NCBI RefSeq assembly: GCF_029784155.1
Contig: NC_073693.1
Coordinates: 332,386,592-332,450,591 of the forward strand
Direction: 5' to 3'
Source: Uranotaenia lowii
Taxonomy: Eukaryota; Arthropoda; Insecta; Diptera; Culicidae
DNA length: 64,000 bases
The stretch's first letter is position 1. Each line of letters starts with the position of its first letter. The notes beneath the pieces were generated by a model, which had not been told where the DNA came from, did no database searches, and saw only the letters and a list, made by a program, of their open reading frames with translations. This document shows, piece by piece, positions 32,004-43,739 of this stretch. The position numbers and the translations under genes were made by a program.

Positions 32004-33231
32004 GTGAATGAGTTTACGTTATACAGTGTCGCGGATCTTTAAATAGGTTTTATCAAAATATACACGGTCTATTTATCGAGTTCTGAGAACAGAGGATAAA
32101 TTGGTGTAAAACGCCTTTATGATTTCTTCCGATTTTTTTAATGTAAGTATTTCAGTTAAACATGTTAACAAAATAACACTGTTCCCTGCTTTTGCACTAT
32201 TTCGGTTGGCTACTTCAAATCACCGCAAAATATTGCTCCAGCATACCCCAGATATATATTTGCATCCCCACCAAGCGGTAGTAGCCTTTCGTCGTAAGTT
32301 TACAGCATACCAGCTGAAAATGTCGGCTTACATCGCCTGATGGCCGGGCATAATTGAGTTATCAATCTATTGTGTTTCGTGTTGGGGATGACTTTTTTTC
32401 GCTCTTTTTCTCCGGCAGGACTCCCTGCCACGGTTCCATAATTCCGCCCAACCGATATATAGGTACTGGCTTTTCTTTGTCATATCGCCCAGCGCCCGAA
32501 CCCAGGCGTAATGGATGGCGAAAAATGGTATTTTCGGTTCGTTTGAAAAGTAGCATTCGTGGAAGCGGAAATCCGCTTGCAAAAGTGATGCATCGATGTG
32601 GTATAGATAGATATTTGAAAGTTAATGGTGTGCTTTTAAAGTTTTTTCTTCTCTCAATTCGCCGATTTTATTTGATGTTTATTCTTGCGAAGTGGTGTAA
32701 TGTTTGGGAGTGTAAAACATTCACTTAGAAATAATAATAAACTCTGAAAGCTCGTTTTTATTTTATAATGAGCCACTTTTAAGCACGAATGAGAAATAAT
32801 AATGAAAACTTTGAACCGTAACACAAGATAGCAGCATTGGGTTCACTCTAGGCGGTCGCTCAACAAGGCTAAAATTAGCATGGAGTACTGAAACCATTTT
32901 TCTAGGAAACCCTCAAAAATCACTTTTCGACCTGATTTCTGATGTATATGGATGTTTTTTTTTTTTTGTTTTGTCTAGGACGACGATGATGTATATGGAT
33001 GAATTTTACGATCTATTACAAACAATTTCTTCAGAGAACATAAGACAACCTGTCACATTTGCGTCTTTGTTGAAATGAGAAAAAGCGGCAATGAAAAATT
33101 GTAAAACGGCCCAACGAGAATTCGACATTTGTATGCTTTTTAAATCATAAGGTTTATTTTTTGTTTTAATTTTGTTGAAATTCATTTGCTAGGTCCTTAT
33201 GGCAGTGGGACTGACGTGAAATTATATAAGC
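32004..33231. other. No gene recognised
   Basis: Mixed AT-rich sequence with short unassignable frames (for example 32,354-32,728, which lacks any recognisable domain). A phrase ggtcgctcaacaaggctaaa near 32,853 resembles ggtcgctcaacgagcctaaa near 13,990, pointing to a further dispersed repeat that I could not delimit. Confidence 0.4.
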
Positions 33232-34715
33232 CAGGGGTGAGCAACCTTTTCAACCGACGAGCCAATTTAAATTTGAAATCTTGTCAGCGGACCGCACTTA
33301 AATCACTTTTTTTATAATTAACAGAGCTTCACGTTATTTTTTATAACTACAAAATTTGGGCTAAAACAAATCTGAAAAAGGAATGATAAAACGAATTTAT
33401 ATGTTTAAAACCCGAAATTCAACACGACTTTTTAATTACCCGATATCAAAAAGGTACATCACTTAAGCTTTGCCATTTTTAATTTCTCCTGATTTTTAAT
33501 AGGTCTTCTTGGCGAACATTTATTCTTACAACATTTTTGTTAAAATCGATGGTACAATTCGTCATCGCTTTCATTTAAAAATCTTCTGGAATTTTTACAG
33601 TGATGAGTAAGGGTGTGAAAAATAAATATTCGAAGCGTTGGTCGTTTAATCGCTAATTAACTTTCTGTGATTTTTTCCTTAAAGCCTAGATTTTTTTCCC
33701 AGTAAAAACTCCGTTTTTTTAATTGAAATTCTGTATCGGATCATTGTATTGATATGTTGAGCAAGGTTGTCGAAATCACAGAAAAATGTTCAATTAATAT
33801 TTTTAATCAACTATCTTCAAAACTACTTTCTTGATGCTGGAATTTTTATCCAGATTTTTATAATTTTTAACCTTATTTAGATATCATCGGGATAGGATTT
33901 CTAATGTTATATTATGACTTCGGTAATGTGGAATGCGAATCTTAAGCGAAATAACTCAAATTATCGATTTTTGATATAATTTATCTATCAAATTTCTGAA
34001 ATTTCTGCTTTTCATCACAGATAACCATCAATGACCTTTTAAGTCGAATTACAGAATTTCAGATATCCATTGATTCATGTTGATAAAAAATCTAAAATCG
34101 TTCATTCAGGCTTTATTATTAAACTTTCGTAATTTTCGTCAATATTCAGAAATAAAAAAAATATTTCACAAGGTTTTAGTTTAGTTTTATTCCAATATTC
34201 GAATGCTAACAGAACAAGCGTTTTTTGTCGAATTGAATAGAATAATTAAAAAAAATATATTTGCTGAGCATATTTTTTATCATACAACTTTATTTTTTTA
34301 TTTATAATGACTTCACTATCGGACTTCGAAATCCCTTTGATTATGTGTAGCTTCCAATTTATGCTGCTCTTCCGACCCACTTCAATGGATTTTCTTTTCA
34401 AAGTAGAAGGAGTTAAATAATTAGGAAAAATGTATCATCAATAAAGAAAAAACTCCAATATAACGGGTTGGCAACAAATAATGTTGCCTCTATGCCTTGA
34501 ACAGAAAATAATAAATGCTTAAAATTCCAGAAAAAAAGTTAACAATCTGAATGATTGTGGGGCAAATGCAGATAAGTGCATATTTAATCAAGTCATATAA
34601 AATTTTCTAACAGTCCATTATAGAAAAAATTAAGGCATAAAAATTTGAAAAGAGCTTCGCGGGCCGCACAAAAGGGCCTCGCGGGCCACATGCGGCACAT
34701 GGTTGCTCATCCCTG
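33232..34715. mobile_element. hAT-type nonautonomous element with 8-bp duplication
   Basis: The ends CAGGGGTGAGCAACC (33,232) and GGTTGCTCATCCCTG (to 34,715) are inverted repeats with one mismatch. The flanks atataagc (33,224-33,231) and atataagt (34,716-34,723) are an 8-bp target duplication differing at one base. Subterminal gcggaccgcac and gcgggccgcac motifs are inverted copies. The 1,484-bp interior is AT-rich with no transposase. The class is well supported by TIR and duplication length. Confidence 0.85.
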
Positions 34716-35565
34716 ATATAAGTTATATGGGACCGACTTGCAATCGTTTGTGCAATGAGACAAAATGTCTTGGGTTTTTTCAATGTTAATCAGAACAAGG
34801 TACTGCAAACAAATGCAAACTATAGATAAAATTAAAGTGATTCCAGCGATAAACTGAAAAATTGAAAAAAAAAAATCGCAAATGGGACGGACTTGCCATG
34901 AGCGGCAGGATACGAGTGGAAACTAGGTATAATGTTTAAGGTTAAGAAGTAAGCTGGTGCTGAAAAGACAATACGTGTTTATTTTCGGTCATGGAAATTC
35001 TGTAATAATTTATAGAAAAATTTCGGTGTTTTAGAAATTCTACCACACAGATATAGTTGAAGTGATTGGATTTTTGTACCAAATATTCCGATGCGTGGAA
35101 TTAAAGTTGCCTAGTGAACGTTTTTTCAGTAAAAACCTTCCGATCCGATCAAGTTCGATTCAAGTGAAACAAATAATATACTCGTTCCTTATTAACATTT
35201 TCACGATTATCAGGATAATCCTTATACGCACCAAAAATTGTTTCATAGAATAAATTCTTGAAAATTCAAATATTCACTGCAAAATATAAAAACATTGAAA
35301 ATAGAAATGAATTTAATCGATCGGGGAAGATTTTTTTGTTCTTTCCATACGTTACACCTGTTAAAGTTTAGCCTGCTGTAATTTCACTCAGGCTTGAGAG
35401 TGTCATTGAAATGAAATTCAAACTCATAACAGTCGCATGACCTTTCCCATAACATTTCTCCGAGACTTCAATGACATTGACAGTCATCCAAAAAATGTTA
35501 CGCAAATAAAAAAAAATGTCATTGAGTTTTGCAATGACATTCGCCAACCAAAATTTTCATTTTGC
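34716..35565. other. No gene recognised; atgacatt-rich sequence
   Basis: AT-rich sequence. From about 35,390 it is rich in aatgacatt and gtcattga phrases, which recur at 36,860-37,160. This may represent flanks of an older element around the 35,587-36,745 insertion. Confidence 0.35.
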
Positions 35566-35585
35566 GAACAGCTTTGGAAGGTTAA
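35562..35585. mobile_element. Solo end of the piggyBac-type family
   Basis: The sequence ttgcgaacagctttggaagg followed by TTAA (35,582-35,585) matches the right end of the 14,830-17,480 element (ttgcgaacggctttggaagg TTAA) with one mismatch. No partner left end was found, so this is a truncated copy or a different member of the family. Confidence 0.6.
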
Positions 35586-35586
35586 A

Positions 35587-36745
35587 ACAAATTAGTGATG
35601 ATTAACGGCACAAGTAGGTACCGCGAGAAATTAGTTTAGCTCCGATTTCAACTTGCGACCCCTTTAGTGAAAGGGTGAAAGGGATAACCAAACACGTCGT
35701 TTGGAGCAGTCGATAAAAACAAATTCAGAGTAAGTATTAAATTCATTTAGTAATATTCATTTAATAATACAGAGGAGCTTTTGAGTTTTTCTAACCTTGT
35801 GAGTCATCAAAACTCACCCAGATGCGGTTTTCAAATCAAATGGGACCCACATAGGGAACTTTTTAAAAAGTATTGAAATTTTTGCATCATCTGAGTTTCG
35901 ATATAAACATCCTTCAGGTTGGAATAAAGTCCGCTGGTTTTAAAAATTGGGAATTTTTCTAACGTATTCTGGAAATCAAATTATGCCAAAATGTACAAAA
36001 TAATGTTACCTTTTGAAATTTTACTGCAGTTGCATTACATTCGTGTTCAACTATCTTTACAGAGTTTTATAAAATCAATAGCGAAGCGGATAGAAAGGAT
36101 GCAGCCGGCACAGGCAACTCCATCGTCTCCTGTAAAAACTATTCATATGGATTCACCTGATGAAATAGATGAATTTTTGGCCGAGGTGTGTGGAAGTAGC
36201 CTTCCAAGCGCTGATTTTTTCAACCTCGACCAGAATATAGACAAAAGCATACTTCAACTGGATCTGGAAGTGCGTAGAGGTTATCAGTACGACATCTGGC
36301 AGCATTGGGAAGCTAAAAAATCAACCAATGCTATAATGTACGAGGTAGCAATGGTGTTGCTAGCTGTGCAAAGTAAATATTTTATGAACATAAATTTGAC
36401 TTCGGTGTAAAATTTGACTGTTAGTGAACAAAAGAATTATTGTGTACGATTGAACTATGTCAGATTTTGAACTTCAATTTGTTCACGTTGTACAAGCTTG
36501 TATCAAGTAACTGCTAAAACAAATTCTCATCAATTTCTACCCTTTTAATAATCAGGTCGCAAGTTGAAATCGAGCTTAACTTATTTCTGTCGGTACTAAC
36601 TCAAGTAGTTTGTACTAGCGAACTCGCGACACTTTTTTTCGTCACCTACAAGTCAAACCCTTTCAATAGAGGGATCGAAAGTTGAAATCGGAGCTAAACT
36701 AATTCCTCGCGGTACTTGTGCCTCATTAATTTGTTTCAATTTCGC
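35587..36745. mobile_element. hAT-like element with long imperfect TIRs
   Basis: The left end (aacaaattagtgatg ... ggtaccgcgagaaattagtt tagctccgatttcaacttgc) is repeated in inverted form at about 36,660-36,745 (gaaatcggagctaaactaat tcctcgcggtacttgtgcc ... ttaatttgtt). The arms are ~90-100 bp with small gaps. An extra inverted motif (aggtcgcaagttgaaatcga) lies at 36,555. A transposase-like scrap lies between the arms. Confidence 0.65.
36099..36410 (+). pseudogene. Probable hAT transposase C-terminal fragment
   Basis: The readable portion starts MQPAQATPSSPVKTIHMDSP. It has an acidic stretch and then LDLEVRRGYQYDIWQHWEAK followed by a hydrophobic helix (YEVAMVLLAVQ). The order charged-xxW-xHW, helix, LAVQ recalls the start of the C-terminal dimerisation region of hAT transposases, which normally continues into an SVERAFS-like motif. 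That motif is absent here: the frame ends soon after, possibly at a splice donor (aaag/gtaaat near 36,373) or by decay. The upstream part of the frame (35,991-36,098) looks noncoding. Its position between inverted repeats supports a transposon origin. Assignment is moderate because the diagnostic residues are missing. Confidence 0.45.
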
Positions 36746-37159
36746 GTTCAATCGCCCCGAAGACACGGCAACTAATTAATATCCGAATCATCCACTAGTC
36801 TAATCGATCAAAATCCTATGGTTTAATTTCGTCTGCTTCAAAAGCGGTCGCGACAGTCAAATTCATAACATTTCAATGAATGTTACGATTGATATTTCGT
36901 GACATTAAAATTGTCTACATTTCCAAAAAAGAATGTCATTCTAGCTATCGCCGACATTCCTTGGACGGTCATAACATTTTTTCCATAACTGTCTCGATCT
37001 TTAAGCAAGTTGTGACATTCTTTCCGAATGCCATTCAACTCTTTTTTCGAGTTTTCGATTCTTTTGGAACGACATTCGCAAAAAGGAACAAAGACATGAC
37101 AGCTACATGACCGTCCGTTCCGATGACAGCGACTTTTTTTCCGTGTGACTGTCAAACGA

Positions 37160-40100
37160 CATTTGTAACATTTATCACCCCTGCTTTACTGCATGAATTT
37201 TGCGATACATGGTCTTCGATGAGTTTGACTAGATGATAAGAACCGCCCAATTTTGTATTAATTAACGATTTGAGATTCAAATTCTCGAACCGGAAAAGAA
37301 ATCCATTTTTAATTGAAGAGAATTTATTCAAAACAATGAATATATTAAGTTTTGTTTCAAGAGTGCTCAAATCCTTTACTTTGATTATTTTTTATATTTG
37401 ATTCTTCCAGTAATCAAAATGAAAGGTAATGTCTTTGCAGTTCACGATATTGACTTTATTTATTTATAACAAAACATGTTCAATTCATCATTGAAAACTT
37501 ATATGTACTGACAAAGTCGAAATTGGGAATTGACTTCATGAACAATCATAAAAAAAAACTGATAAAAATAATAATAATTTAGTTAATATTGTACGTTAGT
37601 AATAAGCTTTAGATAGGGAATGAATAACACACGAGAGTGTTTAAATCCCAGAAAAACGAAAAAAAAACTTAGCTATGAATTACTTTTCGAACTTTTCATA
37701 GATTAGTTTAAAATCAAGATCGATAAAAAAATTAAAATAATAAAAATAAAAGAAAAACTAAAGATCTAAATATGTTATCGCCGTCAATTTCAATAATGGG
37801 TCAAGGACAAATGATACAAACAATGTTTTCCTTTTTTAATTTAGTTTGAATGATTGAATAAATGAATTCAGAATCGAGAAACAATGATAAACAATGATAA
37901 ACAATGGTTGAATGAATGAATTCAGAATTGAGAAACAATGATAAACTTATAAAAAAAAATTGTTTGAAAATTAACAAACAATGTAGATGGAAAAGATTAG
38001 TTTTGAGAAGAAATTTTTTTCAATAAAAACGTCTTACCATTGTACAATCTTAATTATAAAAATTTACAGCATGTGCCTTTGTTTCAATGATTGTGATTGA
38101 AAGATTTTAGCTTCCTGAACTCAAAGCTTTTGTCAGATTTTAGTTTTGAAATCTAGTTTTGGTGATATGTATTTATTAGTTAAAAAATGAATCAGATTTG
38201 AATGAAATCAATCATTGATAACTGATAAACCAACAAAACTAAATGAAAGACAAAAATTGATTTTGAATTTGCTTGTTTTCCTCCGTTCAATCAAACAATA
38301 ATATTTTACCTTCAGAGGATAGATTGATTTAAATACTAAAATTTTTAGAAATTCGAAAAGATATCATTACAAGTATTTACTGAATTTCTTAAGTTTTATT
38401 ATATATAACAAATTTGTTGAAGACTGAAAATTGATTTGACTTCTGTTTTAATAATATCCAAAATTCAGTTTGGTTTGAAATTACTCAAAAAATTCGCTAA
38501 TATTAGTGTTTTTGAGTGTCAAGATTTATGTTTCAATAAAAAGGGTTTGTGGAATTGCAATTCGAAATTTACTTTTAAAAGTTAGTTTCAATTTGTGAAC
38601 GCATATAGTGTCAACTGTCGCAAAATGAAATATCTTAGTCTAAGAGTGATATGATGTAGTACCAAATTCCGCCAATTTTCTGACATGTTTGTTACCAGTG
38701 TTTTTTAAATACCTTTTGGGATCAGGTAATTTCACTATACTACGATAAATTAAAAATACTTAAATATTATTTCCGTGGGAGGAGGAGGGGGGGGGGGGTG
38801 TTTGGGAGTCTAACCCCTAACCCCCTTCCACACGTACGGGCGCTTCGATATACGGCCATGTTCTTTGGAACCTATCTAGGCCTTATATCGAGATATGAGT
38901 GGACTATATTTCCCTTCGAATCAGCTCACTTGTTCGACAGTTTTGAATTTTTTCCTCGAAGGTCTACTATCCATAGATAAACCAATATTAGAAGTTTTTT
39001 TTTGAATAGCCTCCATGATCGCTTATAAAATAATCCCTAAAAGGTTCTCAAATGTTTTTTTCACTGGAACACTCGATTCCGCAAATAGTAAAAGCAAATA
39101 TTCCAATTTGTTCGAGCTAGCCGCTTCTAAAACGTCATCAAAAGGTCGAAAGGAAGTGGGCCGTACCACAATGTTTCCGCTTTGTGTTGCTCTATTTATG
39201 ATAGTCGTCTGAACCTGACTCCGACACCGGCCGCTTTCGGAAATCAAACAATGATTTCATTACCAGAAATGATTCTAATTTGTGTATGATACCTACGGTT
39301 TTCGTTTCAAAGTTGTATGAACGCATTCGTTGATTCACTTCAGGTGCGGGGGCGACGGGGTGTTGATGTGAAAAGTGACTGCGCTACCCTTCTTCCGAAA
39401 AGAGGTGAGCCAAACCTAATTGATTCGATTGGAAGCTTCATCAATGAAACTCAATATCATCTGAGCCTCTGATAGATGGCTCTGTGATGAAGCAACAAAT
39501 TGTATGATGGTAGTCAGTCGTCTACAAAGTTGATACCTACGTACCTATGAATGTAGCCAAAGCAGCTGAGGGATGAAATTTTGGTCCTCGTTTCATAAAA
39601 GCGGTTTTTTCGGTAGCAACAAGCTCGTTATGCAGTTCCGGTAATGATGGCATCGGATTGGCTCCCTCCAATTTCGGTCAATCAGGCCTAGCAGCTGCAC
39701 AACGAATCGTTCTTGTATGTGTAGGTCTTAGGTATGTATGGTACTATGTATGATGCTGGATCTAACCCGGATGGTCATATGCATGCTGCCCGAATTCATC
39801 ATCAGCATTATCATCACCGGCGACATCATCACATGGTCATTATCGTCAATCGGATATGGTCGACATAGGGTAGAAGAACTCATTTTCGAATGAATCTAAC
39901 AAACAATTTCTTATCCAATCTGTGTTGTAAAGGACAAAGTCCGCTTTTAAGTTGCTCATTAGTAAAAGAGGAAATTCGTTTTCCATTCATGGGTCAACTA
40001 TTAATATCAGCATCCACCTCCACCACCCACTCAATGTTCGTTTTTGTTCCTAAAAGGCCGCTGTCATCAGTTTTGTTGGGTTCTCAAATGTCGGCCTTTT

Positions 40101-41890
40101 GCATAAAGTGCACACAAAATGAACTAATTATCTACACAAAACACGCTCCTCCATTCAGGCAGGGTGGTGGTGCCGCTGTTGTTCTAATGGCCTCCCATAC
40201 TAACACATTTCGAATACGTTCTTCTGCACGTTATGGCGATAGCCCCGAAACACCGTCAACACCCAGAAATTTAACCTAATTGATTTAGTTTAATTAGGTA
40301 ACAGACTAGCTTGCGAGTTCAGTTCTGGTGCCACCAAACTCAGTCTAAACTTAGATGCATACTTGGTACTAGGCCTGGATGGCGGAGGAAGACACTACGT
40401 TACGGCACTTTCGGAGCAGTGCGAATAAGCATTGGCCAATTGAAGAGAATCTACGTTGGCTTCCGGTCAGTGAGCTGTCGACAATATGTGGGCAATTAGA
40501 GCGATTAGTTAAAAACCTCTGTGCTGTTGGATTCAATGAGCTCTCCAATATCCGATACATTGGAACCATTTCTGGTGCTGCTTGATGCTGCACTAAACTG
40601 AGAAATTTATGTTTTTGTGCTAAATTCAAAGAAACTAAAACTTTGTTAGTACCTCGCGTCAACGCAAACGAACCCTTTCGAGAAAAGTGATCTCCACAAA
40701 TTTCTCTAAACCCACCAAATCCCATTCCCTCAACCCAACCCTTTTCAATAACCCTTATTAAAAAATATGATCCACGGCTCAAAAAAACATATGATAAGTA
40801 ATTTGGCTTTAAATATTTATGTGTTATTGAATAAAAATCTGATTTATTACACTTTACAGTGGATTGTAGCCTTTCTTACAGCGAATGTTGCTGAAAAAAT
40901 TCTGTGTTTTGGCGAAAAAAAACTCAGAGTTTCTTTTATATTACTCAAACATTCGGCGATGGTTTTCTGTGATGTTATTTTTAATAATTTCAAAAAGTTA
41001 TCACGAATAAGATCTATTAAAAATTTAACTTTAGAAGAGTTTATTCACATCGCCAATCCTATCATAGGATTCCAATTGAAAGTAAGAAATTCAAAATTTA
41101 TATTGGCTTTAAAACTTTTATTTTGGAAATATCTTGGTACACAATTTATAAAATCTGTGAAATCTGTGAATATCCCCAAAATTCTGTGTTCTGTGATTCA
41201 GATTCTGTGTTAAAAATTTGCTGGAAAAACTGTGAAATGTTAGATTTTTCTGTCAATTCACAACCTTGCTTACAGCCTGTAAATTATTTCATTTGACATT
41301 AAATAATAAAAAAATGATAGAATTCCATATTCTGAATCGAATTTCGAACGCAGTTAATCCATAATGAATCAATAATGAATCCAAAATTTTTAGGTAATTT
41401 GAAACTAATTGGTGGTTTACGAATGGCTGGATCCTGAACAATCCCATATAATCTATCTATTAAATATTTTAAAAATAAGCTTAATGTTTTCTTTTTGGAA
41501 TTACAGCATATGTAAACTTCAAATTACTAGAAATATATTAATAAAGAATACAATTTAAAAAAAGATGCCCATTCATGTGTTTCAAATAATTCAACGTTAG
41601 CTTTGTGGGTAACCTCTGAAGTGAAGATAACGAGGATATTGATTAAATATTTGCGTTCAATTACATTCGTAAAATACGATGCAGTTACGTAGGATCCAAT
41701 AATCAGTCGTATAAACTATTGATTTTGAAATTTTTGTATATTTTCGTGAATATTTTCAATTTGGTCATATTTTCATTTTGCAATTTTTGTGAATTTTACT
41801 AAATTTTTTGTTTTGCATTTTTTGTTAAGTTTGTTAACAGTTACTATTTTGTCCATTTTAAATATTTTTTTACAATTTTATCACTTTGGA
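37160..41890. other. No gene recognised; AT-rich, with G-run and small repeats
   Basis: 37,160-38,770 is very AT-rich. Near 37,865-37,945 a block containing gaattcaga-t-gagaaacaatgataaac is duplicated. A G-run (about 38,779-38,799) marks a change to less AT-biased, apparently unique sequence from 38,790 to about 40,760, including catcatcagcattatcatca-type repeats near 39,800. Frames there (for example 39,890-40,279 and 40,379-40,585) match no family. From 40,760 to 41,720 the sequence is AT-rich again with repeated ctgtgaa / attctgtg phrases near 41,155-41,240. Confidence 0.45.
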
Positions 41891-42150
41891 AAAATGCATG
41901 ATATTTTTGTTAAAATTGACAAATTTGACAAAATTTTACACAATAAGAAAATTAAAACAATTTAGCAAAATTGACCAAATTTAGAAAAATATTAAGACAT
42001 TTGAAATATGGACAAAATTTATGAAAATTAGAAAATTGACAAAATCGGCAGACAGACCAAATTGGCCGAATTCCAAAAATAAACACAAATGACAAATCTA
42101 ACGAAATGGATGAAATGGACGAATCTTATAAAGTTGACAAAAATTGTAAA
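41720..42150. repeat. Degenerate satellite-like sequence with strand switch
   Basis: From 41,720 to about 41,890 the plus strand is T-rich with decayed tttttgt / ttttcat units. From about 41,895 it switches to A-rich decayed units such as aaaattgacaaatttgacaa, resembling mutated TGACAAAAA. This looks like an inverted junction of eroded 9-bp satellite. Confidence 0.5.
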
Positions 42151-42151
42151 T

Positions 42152-42968
42152 GGGGGCATCCATAAATTACGTAACGCTCCTAGTGGGGGGGGGGAGTAAG
42201 CTTGAGCGTTACTAATTGTGACATAGGGGACGGGGGGGAGGTTTGATTACCGTTACGTAACGATTTTTCCTAAAAATTTCAGTTTCATCGCAGCTCTTTT
42301 GATGTCATACAATTTTTGCAGAATGATAAGAAAACCAAAATCAGCTTCAAATTTGTAAGCTTCAACATGATTGAAACTGGTTTGTAATTTTTCCTCTTTA
42401 AAGATTCTGAGATAGACTGAATCGAATATCCGTGAAAAAACCGTTGGAAAACCGAATGTTAGCTACATTTAGCCTCAAGAACTCAATTCAATTTTAAGAA
42501 TTAAATTTTACTATTTTTTCTCAAGTGATTTAAAAAAGCAGTTTTGATTATTCCGACCAATAATACTAAGTGAAGTATATTTTTCGCATAGCAAGTTATG
42601 CTTCTTGAACAAAATAAAGTGAACAAGGTAGATCATCAGGTAAGAAGCAAAGAGCAACTCGTAATGAGACAATCAATTTATTTTATCAGAGAGTCATCAA
42701 AGAAAAATAAGAAGCGAATTGGATAGATGGTGATTCTGTTTTGAAGAACGTTAAAAAATGTTATGTTAATTTTTTTTTACCTTCGAAATTCAGTATTTAA
42801 AAACATCATGAGATGGGGGGGGGGGGGGGGGGGGGTTGGGGGTGGTAGTAATTATTACCGTTACGTAATTTTCATAGTGGGGTACGTCAAAGCGTAACAA
42901 TTTGTGACATACAGGGGGAGGGGGTCAAAAAGTGCATTTTTTGCGTTACGTAATTTATGGATGCTGCC
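42152..42968. mobile_element. MITE with TIR GCATCCATAAATTACGTAAC
   Basis: The left end gggggcatccataaattacg taacgc (from 42,152) and right end gcgttacgtaatttatggat gctgcc (to 42,968) are ~23-bp inverted repeats. Subterminal segments carry gcgttactaattgtgacata and gcgtaacaatttgtgacata next to G-runs (42,183-42,193, and 19 or more G near 42,815-42,834). This TIR, with G-rich subterminal runs, is a familiar widespread insect MITE type. It is inserted in the degenerate satellite. No coding frame is present. Confidence 0.85.
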
Positions 42969-42969
42969 A

Positions 42970-43204
42970 AAAATGATTAAAAATATAAAAATTTACAAAT
43001 TGTCCAAAATTCACAAATGAACAAATTCACAAAATATCACAAATAGAAAATAATGACTACAATAACGAATTTGCCCACATTGCAAAAATGACAAAATTGG
43101 GTAATTTGACGAAATAAAAAAAAATAACGCAATTGATAAAATTTTATAATTTGGTTAAATTGATGAAAATGGCAAAATTGACAAATGTGACTTAATTGAC
43201 ATCG
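42970..43204. repeat. Degenerate A-rich satellite flank
   Basis: Decayed units such as aaattgtccaaaattcacaa and aaaatggcaaaattgacaaa continue the A-rich block interrupted by the MITE. At about 43,205 the orientation switches to T-rich units. Confidence 0.55.
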
Positions 43205-43255
43205 ACAAAGTGACATTATTTGTCAATTTTGTCAATTTTGTGAATTTTGTAATTT

Positions 43256-43640
43256 TTGTAATTTTTGTCATTTTTGTCATTTTTGTCATTTTTGTCATTT
43301 TTGTCATTTTTGTCATTTTTGTCATTTTTGTCATTTTTTGTCATTTTTGTCATTTTTGTCATTTTTGTCATTTTTGTCATTTTTGTCATTTTTGTCATTT
43401 TTGTCATTTTTGTCATTTTTGTCATTTTTGTCATTTTTGTCATTTTTGTCATTTTTGTCATTTTTGTCATTTTTGTCATTTTTGTCATTTTTGTCATTTT
43501 TGTCATTTTTGTCATTTTTGTCATTTTTGTCATTTTTGTCATTTTTGTCATTTTTGTCATTTTTGTCATTTTTGTCATTTTTGTCATTTTTGTCATTTTT
43601 GTCATTTTTGTCATTTTTGTCATTTTTGTCATTTTTGTCA
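43256..43640. repeat. 9-bp satellite array, second locus, inverted (TTTTTGTCA)n
   Basis: About 42 nearly perfect copies of TTTTTGTCA, the reverse complement of the 1,806-8,640 unit, with one extra T near 43,336. Degenerate ttttgtcaattttg units flank it on both sides (43,205-43,255 and 43,641-43,735). The conserved spacer of the first locus is absent. Confidence 0.97.
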
Positions 43641-43739
43641 AATTTTTGCCAATTTTGTCAATATTTTTTATTTGCCATTTCTTCAAACTTTTTCAATTTT
43701 GACAATTGTTTATTTTATCTATTCATTTTAGTTTATAAT

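Noticed and set aside
38798..40585. Possible coding exons in less AT-biased sequence
   Set aside because: No recognisable domain, no consistent codon pattern and no splice-supported continuation.
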